A stretch of DNA of 64,000 nucleotides from Coleofasciculus sp. FACHB-T130. GTDB lineage: Bacteria; Cyanobacteriota; Cyanobacteriia; Cyanobacteriales; FACHB-T130. Position 1 is the first letter of the stretch. Each line of letters begins with the position of its first letter. Shown here piece by piece: positions 1-9,514 of this stretch. A model generated the notes under the pieces. It did no database searches and was not told where the DNA came from. It saw only the letters and a list, made by a program, of their open reading frames with translations. Made by a program: the position numbers and the translations under genes. The stretch is taken from the NCBI RefSeq assembly GCF_014695375.1, contig NZ_JACJOG010000027.1, positions 1 through 64,000 of the forward strand. Reading direction: 5' to 3'.

Positions 1-378
1 ATCTTTACTGAGTTTGTCAAGTTCTTTTTCGGCAACATGACCAAAAGGCGGGTGCCCCAGATCGTGTGCTAGCGCGGCAGATTCGACCACGTCAGGGTCT
101 AAGCCACCACACTGATCTATTAAGCCTGGATTTGAATTAGATGTATCTTTAATCAGTTTTTCAGCAAGTCGTCTCGCAATTTGTGCAGCTTTCAGTGAAT
201 GGGTTAGACGATTATGGAAAATACTTCCTTCGCTAGCGCTGGCAACTTGAGTAACTTGCGATAGCCTACGGAAATAAGTGGAGTAAAGCAGACGATCTCG
301 ATCTATTTGAAATGGTGTTCTTTGATCGTCTGCTTTACTTCCGGCGTGCTGACGAGAATTTCTGGAAGAAGCCTGCAT
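1..378 (-). CDS. dGTP triphosphohydrolase-like HD-domain protein, N-terminal part
   Basis: This is the first 126 residues of an HD-superfamily dNTP triphosphohydrolase, the enzyme class that cleaves dGTP to deoxyguanosine and triphosphate. An Arg-rich start is followed by [11 protein letters not shown], then HNRLTHS (H55-H60) and the metal-binding [11 protein letters not shown] (H105-D106), all hallmarks of the dGTPase family. The gene runs off the left edge of the window, so the C-terminal two thirds are unseen. The ATG at 378 is the first in frame, 18 bases after the stop of the small gene upstream, so the two are probably cotranscribed. In elements such enzymes can be defence or nucleotide-pool cargo. 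Whether it belongs to the element or to the chromosome cannot be decided here. Confidence 0.85.
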   Translation of the reverse strand, partial: MQASSRNSRQHAGSKADDQRTPFQIDRDRLLYSTYFRRLSQVTQVASASEGSIFHNRLTHSLKAAQIARRLAEKLIKDTSNSNPGLIDQCGGLDPDVVESAALAHDLGHPPFGHVAEKELDKLSKD

Positions 379-396
379 ATTTCTTTTTAAAACTAA

Positions 397-618
397 CTAA
401 CTAGCTTCAATTGACCAATCGTTAGTAAAGCGAGCTTTACCTTCTTCAACCATCTTCCAGATTGCTTCCTTAGCAATTCGTTTTGGATCAGGAATTTCGT
501 TCGACTGCAACAAGTCAATTACATCATACAAGCTCATGGAACACTCGTCAGATTGAAGCTTTTTAAGCAGAATAGCTTCAGCTTTCTTTAAATCGGAATC
601 TATTGCTAACATACGCAC
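397..618 (-). CDS. Small hypothetical protein upstream of dGTPase
   Basis: A 73-residue mostly helical, charged soluble protein with no signal peptide or membrane segment. It has a Lys/Glu-rich N-terminal helix and a C-terminal sequence including AIWKMVEEGKARF that resembles the last helix and wing of a small winged-helix fold, but no family is recognised. It lies 18 bases upstream of the dGTPase on the same strand, so cotranscription is likely and a regulatory or partner role is conceivable. The reading frame has ordinary composition and no competing frame. Confidence 0.55.
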   Translation of the reverse strand: MRMLAIDSDLKKAEAILLKKLQSDECSMSLYDVIDLLQSNEIPDPKRIAKEAIWKMVEEGKARFTNDWSIEAS

Positions 619-836
619 TTTGACTGAGTATTATAAATCACGGTTGACATCTCTTTACGGATTGATTTGTATTGTAAGTGAATTCACTCAGTATTCCGCT
701 TGTATATTAGAAAACGTAAATTCTTTAAGAAAGTTCATACAGATAACCGAACTAAAAATAGACAGTTGTGCTGTGCTCGATAGACCGACTTCTTCGGTGC
801 AACGCTCATCGCTCTTCTACCGCGAAAATTTCGCCC

Positions 837-3800
837 TTACAAATTCGCCCCCCTCACCGACTGTTTCGACAAATCCCCATAAATACTCGCCGCATCTCTT
901 ACGGGGCTTGCCGTTGAGACGTTTAGGTTGGTGGGGCGACTCGCCATGCCAGAGATGTTCTCGTTGAGCTTCCTAAGCTCTTCCACCACGTCTTTATTGC
1001 CAATCTTGGCAGAAGCCATCGTCGCTTGTACTCGCATTGGGTTAACATCTCTAAGCTGACCCGCTAGCTGGGCGATGTCCCCCATCCCGTTTTGCTGCAA
1101 CATCATCGAGAAGAAGGGGTTGTCCTTCATGGACATGGCTGCTTGGATGAGATTTGATTTCTGATCGCCAGGAGCGTTGATGGAATTAGAGAAATCATTG
1201 CGGGCTTGCCGTTGCTGCTCCCACTCCTGGCTGCCGACTCTGACGGTGTATCCCGCCTGAGCCGCTGCATTTTCCGCCAGCCGTTTCGAGGCTCTTTCGG
1301 CACGTTCCAGTTGAGCCGCATTTTGACGGGCAGCTTCCGATGCGCCAAACTGCGATCGCTCCATCTGCTGCTGAACGCTGAGCGTTTTTCGGGCATTGTC
1401 AAAGAGTTCCGCTTGCTGGTTAAGACTGCCCTCTTGTAGGGCAAGATTATCCCTGGATAATCCCAACCCTTCTTGAGCGATTTTAAGCTTGGAATCGGCG
1501 TCTGCCAAAGCTCTATCCTTCTGTCTGGGGTCTTCAATTCGCTCTGCTTTCTTCCTTTCGCCCTCAGCTGCTTGGACTGCGGCACGAGCCTCCAAGTCGG
1601 CTTTCTTAGCGGCAAAGTAAGCTTGCCGCGCTTGCATATCTGTGCGCCGCAGGTCAATTTCTAGCATCATTCGAGCGTGTTGCTGTTCGGCTTTAATTGC
1701 TTCAGCCTTAGCCGCTGCGATTTGACTTTCCAGCGCTTGACGCCTATCTAGAATCGCTAATTCAAATTCAGCCAGCTTGGCTTTTGCCGCTTCACCAGCG
1801 CTGCCCGATTCTTTAGATTGAGCCACAAGCGATCGCAGTTGTTCGGGATCGACAGCAACACCAGCGGCGCGAATTTGACTGACAATCACATCTTTGAGGT
1901 TAGCTGTGGCTTTACTGGCGAGGGATGAGCCAGCCTTATTGAGCAGCCCATCTTCGCTCAGCAGCCGCCCAAATAGTTCCTCCGCCCTTTTGATTGGCTC
2001 CAGTGCTGTTTCACCAGAAGCAACTTTGGCGTCGGACATTGCCTTGGATAAGTTGCGACGGCTTTCAAGGATGCTCTTGAGTTGGTCGTCAACCTTGAGC
2101 CAGTAGTCATACTCGCGACCTTGCAGATCCAGGTGGTTTTGCTGTTCCTCGGTGATGCGTTGTTGCTGACGAATTTGATCGTCTAATGCATCTGCTGCTT
2201 CTTCTCTAATTCGCTTTTGAGTGGCAAGACGCTGCTCGACTGCTTGAGTGAGCTGGGTTTCGAGTTGTCCTTCCAGTTGCCTGCGCTCAGCCGTGGAGAT
2301 GTTTTGCTGAAGCTTCTCCCTGGTGAGGGCGATCTCCTGGGAGAGCGTGCGTTGGGCGATCGCTTCCAGTGCCGTAGCTGTCTCGCGTTCGCTTTTTCCA
2401 CCTCCGAGCTGAGTTTCTTTAGCCGCGCGAATTGCTTGCTGATTATCCATAGCAACCCGCGACTCAGCTTCGGCATTCGCTTCGTCTCTCAGTCGCTTTT
2501 CTCGCGCCAGCTGTTGGTCGAGGATTTGCAGGTATTGACCCGCGATTTGCTGCTGAATTTGTAATTTTTCGGTGGCAACTTCCCTGGCGGTTTTTACCCC
2601 CTGTCGCTCCAGCGCGTCTAACTGGGCGAGTTTCTGCTTATTTAGGTCGATCTCCCGGTAAGCACTGTCCTCTTGGACGGTGTCTAACTGTGATGCCGCC
2701 TGGGTTTCGTTGAGCTTGCCGCCGAGCTGTCTCTCCTTGACGGCGATGGAGCGGTTCTGCCCGATGCGCTGAAGGACTCCCGCCGCTTGAGAGTTGGCAA
2801 ATTCCAGATCCGCCAAGATGCGCTGATTAACTTGATCTCGAAGCTGTAATTCCTGCTCTACTTTTTGCTTTTTAAGGTCGGAGAGCTGTACCGTCAATTC
2901 CCGCTCTTTATCATGGAACTGAGTCGCGCTAATTTTTCCTTGCAGGAATGCATCGTGGTAAGCCTTGCGCTGGTTCCAGATGCTGGCAATTTGTCTATCG
3001 GTATTCAGAATAGAAATTTTACTGATTTCTTCAGATGCCTGTTGTTCTGTTAGCAGCCGCGCTTGCTGTTGGCGACGAATCAGGATTATCTCGCGGGCTT
3101 CTTTTTGCTTGTTTAAAGCATCTTGATAGGCGATTTGCCTCTGTGTATTTTTTTCAAAAGCTGCCCCGCTCAACTCCATCCCTTGAACTTGATTGTCGGC
3201 AACCTGTCCTTCTGTTTGAGCGAGTTCTACGCTTTTTTGGGCAACCGTTTTTCGGGTTTCTTTAATGAGTTCTGTTTGTTCTTTGTTCGGATTAGGAATC
3301 GCCAGTAATTCTCTAAGCTGTTTTTTGCGAACTTCTACAAAGTCTTCTAGCGCCTCTTGTCTGCGCTTGAGCAATCTTTCCTCTTGAGCGTTGACGAGGA
3401 TGGGTGCCTGGTCTTTCGTTAAAGAGCCATCCGCAATTCTCTTTTTGATGTCGGTTTGACCTTTGATACTGTCAAGCTGTAGTTTTTCAAATGTAGATTC
3501 TAAAGCGGTGTTGCTCTTCTCTATTTCCGTTTTAACCTGGGAGAACTGTTTGCCTAGAGGAGATAAATCTAAAGCATTTAATTCTTGCAGTTTTGCCTTC
3601 GCTTCTTGTGCTTTCTTAAGAGTAGGCTCAATCAGGGCAATCATTGCATCTTTTGCCGCTTGATTATAATCACTTTTTAAGATTGATTCTTTGACATTTT
3701 CTGAAATCGCTACATTCTCAAGTGTCGCGTCGCGGAAACTGGTGATGGGCTTGCCTTCAGTTTCTCTTTGAGACAGGAGTTTCTTTATTTGCGCGTCTAT

Positions 3801-6800
3801 CTCCACTGCCTTTTTAGTAGTACCTGCACTGCCGTCCCCTGATTCCAGCAAGTCTACCCGACTCAATTGAAGTTGCTTTATTTGCTCATCTATATTTCTA
3901 ATATTTTGCAGCGATTGACCCGTTTTTGATTGATTGAAGTCTGGAGAAAGTATTTTTGACTCATCAATAGAAGTATTGATGGCATCAGCAATATTTGAAG
4001 TTCTCACCTGATTGTCATAAAACTGCTTCTCAGCGAGTGTTATTATCTGGGCATTTTTTCCAATACTTGTCCCCCTAATCATTTTAATTACGTCATCCGT
4101 CCGGAATGCACCTTCTCCAAACTGCTCTCCCAGTCCTAGGGTCAAGTCAAAACCTTTAGACTTGAAGTTTCCATACCCAGTTGCATTGTCGCTATCCCTA
4201 TCGCCTTTTTTGCCGGGAATATTTTTAACTTCATCGCCCGCATTTTTCGCCGCCTCTCTAATTTTGTTTAAATTTTCAACAGCCCTGCTGGAAAAATCGT
4301 TAAAGTCTGCTTCTAGTTCATTCTTGAAATCAGCTTTGGCGTACAGCAGGATAAGCGCAGCAAGTAGTGCGTTTATCATCAGACCTGTGTTGCTCAATCC
4401 AGCCTTCAGCGTTCCCATGGCTGAATTAAATACCCCGCCGCTACGAGCTGAGGCGAGAAAGCTTGCTCCGACCGCCTGAATCGTTGCCCATAGATGAATA
4501 AACATTGGGGCGAGGGCTAGCTTTACGAGCGCCGCCGTTTGAGCCAGCATCAAAAATAGCGCGGCATATTCAACTAGAACGCTCGGAATCATCTTCCTGA
4601 TGCCAAGCAATATATCGACAAATCCAGGCAACCCGGAAGCTTTGATTCCCGTATCAATCACCTTGGTTGTTGACCCGGTTAAGTCTTCAATTAAGCGAAT
4701 CATTCCATAGACAATATTGAACGAACCCTGCATCATGTTTTCCATGACCGAGGCTTGAGCGCCAAATATTTCATCTAGAAAGTCAGAAAATATTCCGGCT
4801 GCAAAGGGCGTAAGTGTGGCGAAAACACGCCCCAAGACGGGAATTAAAAACGCAGTGAGCTTTTGGGTAACGCCAGATCCGGTCAAGATGACGTTCAAGC
4901 CCGTCATCACCGTCGCTACCAGACCAATCGTGAAGGTGCCAAAAACAGTCACCAAGGCTTTACTATTTACCGCTGCCATCTGAAGAATATCGGCAAATAA
5001 ATTGGTAAACATTGCCATTGCTGGCCCGTAAGCATTGGCGAATCCTTCTTGGATTCCAAAGATTGCATTTTCGACTTTAACCAGCGAACTGGTAAAGCTA
5101 ATTCCCGCTTCTTGAGCCGCGCCTCCAAACTCTTCTTTCATTTGTTTGGCGAGTTTTGGCAGCACCTCCTCGGACATAAGAGCGCCACTTTCTAGCATGG
5201 CGTTGAATTCGGGAACGGAAACTTTTAAAGCTCTTGCAAATAGTCCAATGGCTCCGGGTAATTTTTCCGCAAGCTGAAGGCGCACTTCCTCGGCGCTTAT
5301 TTTGCCCTTACTCAACATTTGGGTAAATGCGAACATTACCCCGTTGATATCTTGTTGGTTGAATTTTAAGGACTTAGAAGTGATTGCGATCGCTTCAAAA
5401 AGCTCTTTTATTTTTTCCCCTTCTAGCGTCGTTTTTTCAGCGGCAATACTAAGCTTTGAAAATTGCTCTAAGGAGGCAACCAAAGGGACATTTAAATTAT
5501 CAGAAATACCGCGAACAAACTTCATTTCAGAAGTTGCGCCTTCCTTTGACCCTGCCGACACTTCAAACCGCTTCTGAATTGGCTCTAAGCGCTGTAGGGT
5601 CTGCGAAATGGTCGATACAATCGGGGCGAGGAAGTTTGCTGCCATCCCTCCTGCTGCAATCATCGGAATCAGCGGCGTGAGCATGGGTAGCAGTGCCGCT
5701 GCTGAAGCTGCTGGGTTGGCAAGAATCGCCCCAGAGGCGAAAAAGCCGGTTGCCTCCGAAACCATCGAGCGCCTTTCTTTCCCGTCCATCTGTGGCGTAA
5801 GACGGGCAAAGCGCCGATAAAATTTCGCCTCCAAACCGCGCCAAAACCGCTCGGAATTCCCCAGCTCCGATTCCGAAAAGATTGGCGATACTTTCGACGG
5901 GGCAGAAGGGTCGTTGATGGGCTTAATCTTGACTTTGGGATTGCTGCCGAGTATTTCAGAAAGGCGGGGCGCTAACTTCTTAAAAGCAATTTCCTCAAAG
6001 GCTTTCGCGTCCTTCTCTAAGCTTTTAATCGCTTTTTCGATATCTTTGGGGAGTTTTTTGCCGAAAACCTCTTCATACTTCTTGCGAAATTCGCTGACCG
6101 AAGCGACGACTGCCCGCATATCGTCGGGCTTGCCACTTGACAAGGAAACACCAGCTTTCGCCCCTTTGGCGATATCAAACTCTGAAAGCTTCCCGGATCT
6201 GAGTTGCAAGGCATGGCGTAACTCGTGAGCGATCGCCTTGAATACTTCTTCGGATAATTTCCCGGCTTGCAGCTCTCTTTGGGCGGTGCCCGACAAGGTG
6301 ACGGAGTTATCTTTTCTGTTATAGAGTCCATCGCCCGCTGCCATCTGGCGATCGAATTTAAGCTGCGGCAGAACGGCTTTGGATACCCCGGATAGTCTAG
6401 CGATTTCGCTAAAGATTCGCGCAAAATTAGTTTGAGCCAGTTCCGCTTGACTGGTTGCCAAACCTGCCTGCCCTGTTCCAACTCTAGATAGAGGAATGCT
6501 TAGGGATTCAAAACCGGCTTTTTGAGTGGTTCTTTGAGTTTTAAATAATTCTCCTTTGAGTTTTAGCTCTAAATTTGCTAGCTTACTTTTCGTGTTATTC
6601 AGGGAGACAAGACTTCGCTTTACCTCGTCAGGCAGCGATTCGTTGGCAATATCCTTGGCAATTCTTTCTCTGATTTCCGCCGTCTTTTTTAATAAATCGT
6701 TAAATTCTTTTGAGGTTGCTTTGCCGGATTGCTGAAGTGCCGTCAATCGCTGCTCAATTTTTAACCGAGCAGAACTGATTTGACTTTTGGCTTCTAGGGC

Positions 6801-7376
6801 GTCTATACCGCCCGACTCGGTTCTAAGGATTCCGCCCTGAGTGAGCAGCTTAAGCTTGGTCTTTTCAGGTGCAGGTGTGGGTGCGGGTGGAGCGGAAACA
6901 GTTGGGCTTGAACCAGTATTAATTTTTTGAAATTTACTTCCCAAAAATTTGCCAAACGTATCCCCTAAATTGCTAAGGGATGCCCCCATTTGGTTCTCAA
7001 AAGAGGCGACAGCTTTATTGGCAAAAGAATTGGTAATACTTGTCCCGATTCCTTCAAACGCTCCAGTGAAAATTTTCTTAAAAGGAGCGGTGACAACATC
7101 AGTCAAATTTTTTAGGGAAGATTTGAGAGCAGAATCAATCTGCCCTTGCATCTTCTTATTCAAATCTTTCAGCGCGTCTTCTGCCCCAAAGCTTCCCGAT
7201 AAATTCAAGACAGAACTTAAGTTCAGGCTTTGAACTTGTTTTTTAAGGGACGCGCTATCGATTTTTAATTCAACAGGAATCGGCTCAACCTTGGTTCGTT
7301 CAAGATTGGTTAAATCGCTATCAAACTTACTGCGATCTAATTCTAAATCTACGCTAAGGGAGCCGATAGATGTCAT
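837..7376 (-). CDS. Giant tape-measure-like protein with embedded zincin motif
   Basis: 2179 residues. Residues about 595-760 match the phage tape-measure N-terminal domain (the stretch from EPIQKRFEVSAGSKEGA through EEVRLQLAEKLPGA to the EEFGGAAQEAG region). Hydrophobic segments follow or flank at about 545-590, 805-870, 920-975 and 1000-1013, as in tail tape measures that insert in membranes. Residues about 1010-2179 are long Gln/Arg/Glu/Ala-rich coiled coil. Tape measures set tail length in phages and related injection machines. Unusually, residues 384-388 read HELRH, a zinc-metallopeptidase HExxH motif, preceded by a strand-like VTLSG segment, with EEIA at 461-464 as a possible third ligand. 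The ATG overlaps the stop of the preceding gene (ATGA), so the two are translationally coupled. Distal tail genes expected next to a tape measure are absent downstream. Confidence 0.85.
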   Translation of the reverse strand: MTSIGSLSVDLELDRSKFDSDLTNLERTKVEPIPVELKIDSASLKKQVQSLNLSSVLNLSGSFGAEDALKDLNKKMQGQIDSALKSSLKNLTDVVTAPFKKIFTGAFEGIGTSITNSFANKAVASFENQMGASLSNLGDTFGKFLGSKFQKINTGSSPTVSAPPAPTPAPEKTKLKLLTQGGILRTESGGIDALEAKSQISSARLKIEQRLTALQQSGKATSKEFNDLLKKTAEIRERIAKDIANESLPDEVKRSLVSLNNTKSKLANLELKLKGELFKTQRTTQKAGFESLSIPLSRVGTGQAGLATSQAELAQTNFARIFSEIARLSGVSKAVLPQLKFDRQMAAGDGLYNRKDNSVTLSGTAQRELQAGKLSEEVFKAIAHELRHALQLRSGKLSEFDIAKGAKAGVSLSSGKPDDMRAVVASVSEFRKKYEEVFGKKLPKDIEKAIKSLEKDAKAFEEIAFKKLAPRLSEILGSNPKVKIKPINDPSAPSKVSPIFSESELGNSERFWRGLEAKFYRRFARLTPQMDGKERRSMVSEATGFFASGAILANPAASAAALLPMLTPLIPMIAAGGMAANFLAPIVSTISQTLQRLEPIQKRFEVSAGSKEGATSEMKFVRGISDNLNVPLVASLEQFSKLSIAAEKTTLEGEKIKELFEAIAITSKSLKFNQQDINGVMFAFTQMLSKGKISAEEVRLQLAEKLPGAIGLFARALKVSVPEFNAMLESGALMSEEVLPKLAKQMKEEFGGAAQEAGISFTSSLVKVENAIFGIQEGFANAYGPAMAMFTNLFADILQMAAVNSKALVTVFGTFTIGLVATVMTGLNVILTGSGVTQKLTAFLIPVLGRVFATLTPFAAGIFSDFLDEIFGAQASVMENMMQGSFNIVYGMIRLIEDLTGSTTKVIDTGIKASGLPGFVDILLGIRKMIPSVLVEYAALFLMLAQTAALVKLALAPMFIHLWATIQAVGASFLASARSGGVFNSAMGTLKAGLSNTGLMINALLAALILLYAKADFKNELEADFNDFSSRAVENLNKIREAAKNAGDEVKNIPGKKGDRDSDNATGYGNFKSKGFDLTLGLGEQFGEGAFRTDDVIKMIRGTSIGKNAQIITLAEKQFYDNQVRTSNIADAINTSIDESKILSPDFNQSKTGQSLQNIRNIDEQIKQLQLSRVDLLESGDGSAGTTKKAVEIDAQIKKLLSQRETEGKPITSFRDATLENVAISENVKESILKSDYNQAAKDAMIALIEPTLKKAQEAKAKLQELNALDLSPLGKQFSQVKTEIEKSNTALESTFEKLQLDSIKGQTDIKKRIADGSLTKDQAPILVNAQEERLLKRRQEALEDFVEVRKKQLRELLAIPNPNKEQTELIKETRKTVAQKSVELAQTEGQVADNQVQGMELSGAAFEKNTQRQIAYQDALNKQKEAREIILIRRQQQARLLTEQQASEEISKISILNTDRQIASIWNQRKAYHDAFLQGKISATQFHDKERELTVQLSDLKKQKVEQELQLRDQVNQRILADLEFANSQAAGVLQRIGQNRSIAVKERQLGGKLNETQAASQLDTVQEDSAYREIDLNKQKLAQLDALERQGVKTAREVATEKLQIQQQIAGQYLQILDQQLAREKRLRDEANAEAESRVAMDNQQAIRAAKETQLGGGKSERETATALEAIAQRTLSQEIALTREKLQQNISTAERRQLEGQLETQLTQAVEQRLATQKRIREEAADALDDQIRQQQRITEEQQNHLDLQGREYDYWLKVDDQLKSILESRRNLSKAMSDAKVASGETALEPIKRAEELFGRLLSEDGLLNKAGSSLASKATANLKDVIVSQIRAAGVAVDPEQLRSLVAQSKESGSAGEAAKAKLAEFELAILDRRQALESQIAAAKAEAIKAEQQHARMMLEIDLRRTDMQARQAYFAAKKADLEARAAVQAAEGERKKAERIEDPRQKDRALADADSKLKIAQEGLGLSRDNLALQEGSLNQQAELFDNARKTLSVQQQMERSQFGASEAARQNAAQLERAERASKRLAENAAAQAGYTVRVGSQEWEQQRQARNDFSNSINAPGDQKSNLIQAAMSMKDNPFFSMMLQQNGMGDIAQLAGQLRDVNPMRVQATMASAKIGNKDVVEELRKLNENISGMASRPTNLNVSTASPVRDAASIYGDLSKQSVRGANL

Positions 7377-7873
7377 GGCTTGCTACTTGCTTCGGATTCT
7401 AATAGTAATGAGGTTCCGCCTTCTGTTTCGCGCTGAGCGAAATTAGAAATAAGCCGGACTAACCCTGGATGAATAAGTTTAGGATTTGCCGTGTCTTCTA
7501 TCGTCCATTCGGGTTCTAGACGAAACCGAATAATCGCTGTCGCCTTAATTAACTGGCGCTTGCTCCCAACTTTTTGCATTAAGTTGGTAAATTCAACTAG
7601 CGTTTCCAGGTGACTAGACAAAGCTTGCGCGTCTGAATTTGTCAAGGCGTCGTAAACTTCCTGCATCGATTTGCCCGTCTCTTTAGCGATAGCGTTGGCT
7701 AACCGAACGCACTCTTGACGCAGATCCGGTAGACCCTCCGAGTTTTCTTCGATAAAGTTTCTTTCTGGTTCCAGTAGCATTCCAAAGCAGGGAATTTTTA
7801 TTCCTCCCACTTCTTCATTTCCGACTAATTCGGTTTTCGGTTCTTGAGGCTGAATTTCGTAATTGAGTGGCAT
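7373..7873 (-). CDS. Hypothetical protein preceding the tape measure (tail-chaperone position)
   Basis: 166 residues, soluble, acidic in the N-terminal third. I start it at the ATG at 7873 because an AAGGA box lies seven bases upstream; a TTG 18 bases further out lacks this. The gene begins four bases after the previous stop and ends inside the start of the tape-measure gene, giving a tightly coupled three-gene run. In tailed phages this slot is held by tail assembly chaperones, and the middle segment (LANAIAKETGKSMQEVYDAL) looks like a small helical domain, but no family motif is recognised. The role is inferred from position only. Confidence 0.6.
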   Translation of the reverse strand: MPLNYEIQPQEPKTELVGNEEVGGIKIPCFGMLLEPERNFIEENSEGLPDLRQECVRLANAIAKETGKSMQEVYDALTNSDAQALSSHLETLVEFTNLMQKVGSKRQLIKATAIIRFRLEPEWTIEDTANPKLIHPGLVRLISNFAQRETEGGTSLLLESEASSKP

Positions 7874-7877
7874 GGAT

Positions 7878-8279
7878 TTATCCTTGTTCAAAAGTAGATA
7901 GTTTGATTTGTAGCATTTCTGGTAGCCCCATTGATTCCATAGGCGGCGTGAATAAAGTTTGCTTAACCACTACTTCATCGCCCAACGCTTTTAAGGTTTG
8001 GCGAGAAGCTTCATGTAGGTGCTTTGTCTTATCCCATTGCTTAAGATGAATCGTCCATTCGTTCTCAATTCGATAGTCACAGAGCATGGCTATAGCGAGT
8101 GGAACCGGGTAAAAAATTACGATTTCTAATCCCTCTATTTGGGTGCCGTCTGGCGGGTAGGTTTCGTAAGATTTCAGGACGGCGATCGCCTTCACCTTCC
8201 GATTGTTGGGTAGCGTGTAAACTCCAATTAACTTGCCAAGTCCTTGCTCGATTTGCGTTCGCAGTTCCCGCGCTTCCAT
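7878..8279 (-). CDS. Hypothetical element protein, first gene of the tape-measure run
   Basis: 133 residues, predicted mixed alpha/beta, with no signal peptide or membrane helix. The centre contains an aromatic hydrophobic strand (GLEIVIFYPVPLAIAM) and a WTIHLKQWD segment. The ATG at 8279 has an AAAGG box five bases upstream. It is followed four bases later by the 166-residue gene and then the tape measure, so it is likely part of the same transcript. Tail-tube or tail-completion proteins often occupy this position, but nothing in the sequence proves that. Confidence 0.6.
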   Translation of the reverse strand: MEARELRTQIEQGLGKLIGVYTLPNNRKVKAIAVLKSYETYPPDGTQIEGLEIVIFYPVPLAIAMLCDYRIENEWTIHLKQWDKTKHLHEASRQTLKALGDEVVVKQTLFTPPMESMGLPEMLQIKLSTFEQG

Positions 8280-8393
8280 TAGCCTTTCTCCGGGGTACTG
8301 CGACCAAACCCTATTAGGTTAGGGTCGTATGGATGATAGGCGGGGAGCCGAAGGCTTTGCCTATAAGCCTGCCATTGTGGCAAGGTTATCTTT

Positions 8394-8675
8394 CTACTTG
8401 ACATCGGCAATATTATGATTCCTGTCAAATTCCGATCGCCCTTTGTCATGCTCCTTCAGCAATTGCTTGGTTGGGTAAACATCTGTATTCAGCTCCAAAA
8501 TAGCTATAAGTTTCTTAATTGCTTCTTGAGTTACAGAACCATTAAATTGAATGCGAACTGTACAGTCTTCTGAAAGTCTCCATTGGAGAATCTCGAAGGG
8601 CAAGTCTTGAGCTTTAGTGCTATGCGTACTACTGGCGTTTGCAGGATGTAGAAAGTTGCTGGAATTATTGAGCAT
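8394..8675 (-). CDS. Small hypothetical element protein
   Basis: 93 residues. A polar, Asn/Ser-rich N-terminus leads to a compact segment with alternating hydrophobics (LPFEILQWRLSEDCTVRIQF) and an amphipathic helix (EAIKKLIAILEL). A GAGGAAA ribosome site sits seven bases before the ATG at 8675. The pattern of a strand pair and helix suggests a small regulatory or binding domain, but no family is recognised. It stands alone, about 115 bases before the next minus-strand gene. Confidence 0.6.
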   Translation of the reverse strand: MLNNSSNFLHPANASSTHSTKAQDLPFEILQWRLSEDCTVRIQFNGSVTQEAIKKLIAILELNTDVYPTKQLLKEHDKGRSEFDRNHNIADVK

Positions 8676-8782
8676 TATGATTTCCTCAAACTTAAAATTT
8701 ACTGTTCTTGCGGCAAAATTGTGATTCCAGCAAGCAAAAAAGCGACTTAACTCTACCCAAAAATGGATATTTCAGCCTTTGC

Positions 8783-9417
8783 CTAATTCCTTCCGAACAG
8801 GTCAGTTCCTTCTAGGAACTCAAGCTGACGCGGTGTAACCGAATGCTCTGGAGCGCCGGGGCGAAACCAATCGCGCCACACCTGCGCCTGCATAAAATTT
8901 ATTCCATCGACGGCAGCGGCTTGCTCGTCTTCTGGTGTATCGCCAATCATCCAACATTCCGGGTCAATGGGTTCGCCTCCAAATAGGCGGTTAGCCGTGA
9001 ATATCATTCCGGGTTTTGGTTTGCGAAGCTGACCGACAAAGGGTTGCGCCCATTCAACAACGTGGAGCGGATTGCCCTCTGGATTCTGCTGTCCGACAAA
9101 CCAGCAATGCCTCCCCTCAAAATCAGGGCAGAAAAATATTCCTCTTAGTTCTGGTAAAAGCTTTAGGGTATAGCTGGCTTCACGGATAGCGTCTTCTAGT
9201 AGTTTGTGTCTGGCTGCGACACCCGCTTGATTGGATATCCCTAGGCAAAGGTATCCTCTGGTACTGAAGTGAGCGAACTGACAAGTCAGCGCTTCGCTAT
9301 CGCCGCCTCTGCTCCTTCGATGATTCGCTGGTCTTGTGGGTGTTGAATGAATGTGTTTTGTGAAATCGGTTCTCTAATTGTTCCATCACAATCAAGTAGT
9401 AATAATCGCTTAGACAT
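8783..9417 (-). pseudogene. HAD-superfamily phosphatase disrupted by a 23-bp insertion
   Basis: Two frames together give a complete HAD hydrolase of the GmhB/HisB-like type. The first frame (ATG 9417, stop at 9286) carries motif I, LLLDCDGTIREP. The second frame carries the motif II region ISNQAGVA, the lysine motif KPKPGM and motif III MIGDTPEDEQAA, and ends at 8783. Removing 23 bases at 9273-9295 joins the frames into one of 203 codons reading EAAIAHFSTRGY across the join. The family hydrolyses phosphomonoesters such as sugar bisphosphates or DNA 3' phosphates; the substrate here is unknown. Because the break separates the catalytic aspartates from the rest, the gene is probably inactive unless the shift is bypassed. 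Confidence 0.85.
9273..9297. repeat. Short palindromic insertion inside HAD gene
   Basis: On the minus strand the inserted sequence folds as GCGAA-GCG-CTGAC, a TT loop, then GTCAG-TTCGC. It is a hairpin with a three-base bulge. Excising 23 bases (9273-9295) leaves an intact phosphatase frame, with a two-base GC repeated at the borders. This is the behaviour of a small dispersed repeat, not a simple indel. I have not found a second copy in this window. Confidence 0.7.
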
Positions 9418-9514
9418 ATTGAAATTTTCGCAAGATTGAGATTCATTTAAATTATCTAAACACCCTAGCTTTGGGGCGGCACAGTTTGGAATTAAGCGAT
9501 CGCTTTAAAAAGCA

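Noticed and set aside
620-967. Plus-strand frame of 115 codons
   Set aside because: It overlaps the end of the tape-measure gene on the opposite strand, has no ribosome site and no protein-like pattern.
7878-7891. Programmed frameshift between tape-measure-upstream genes
   Set aside because: The downstream gene has its own ATG at 7873 with an AAGGA site, so a separate start is simpler; no slippery heptamer was seen.
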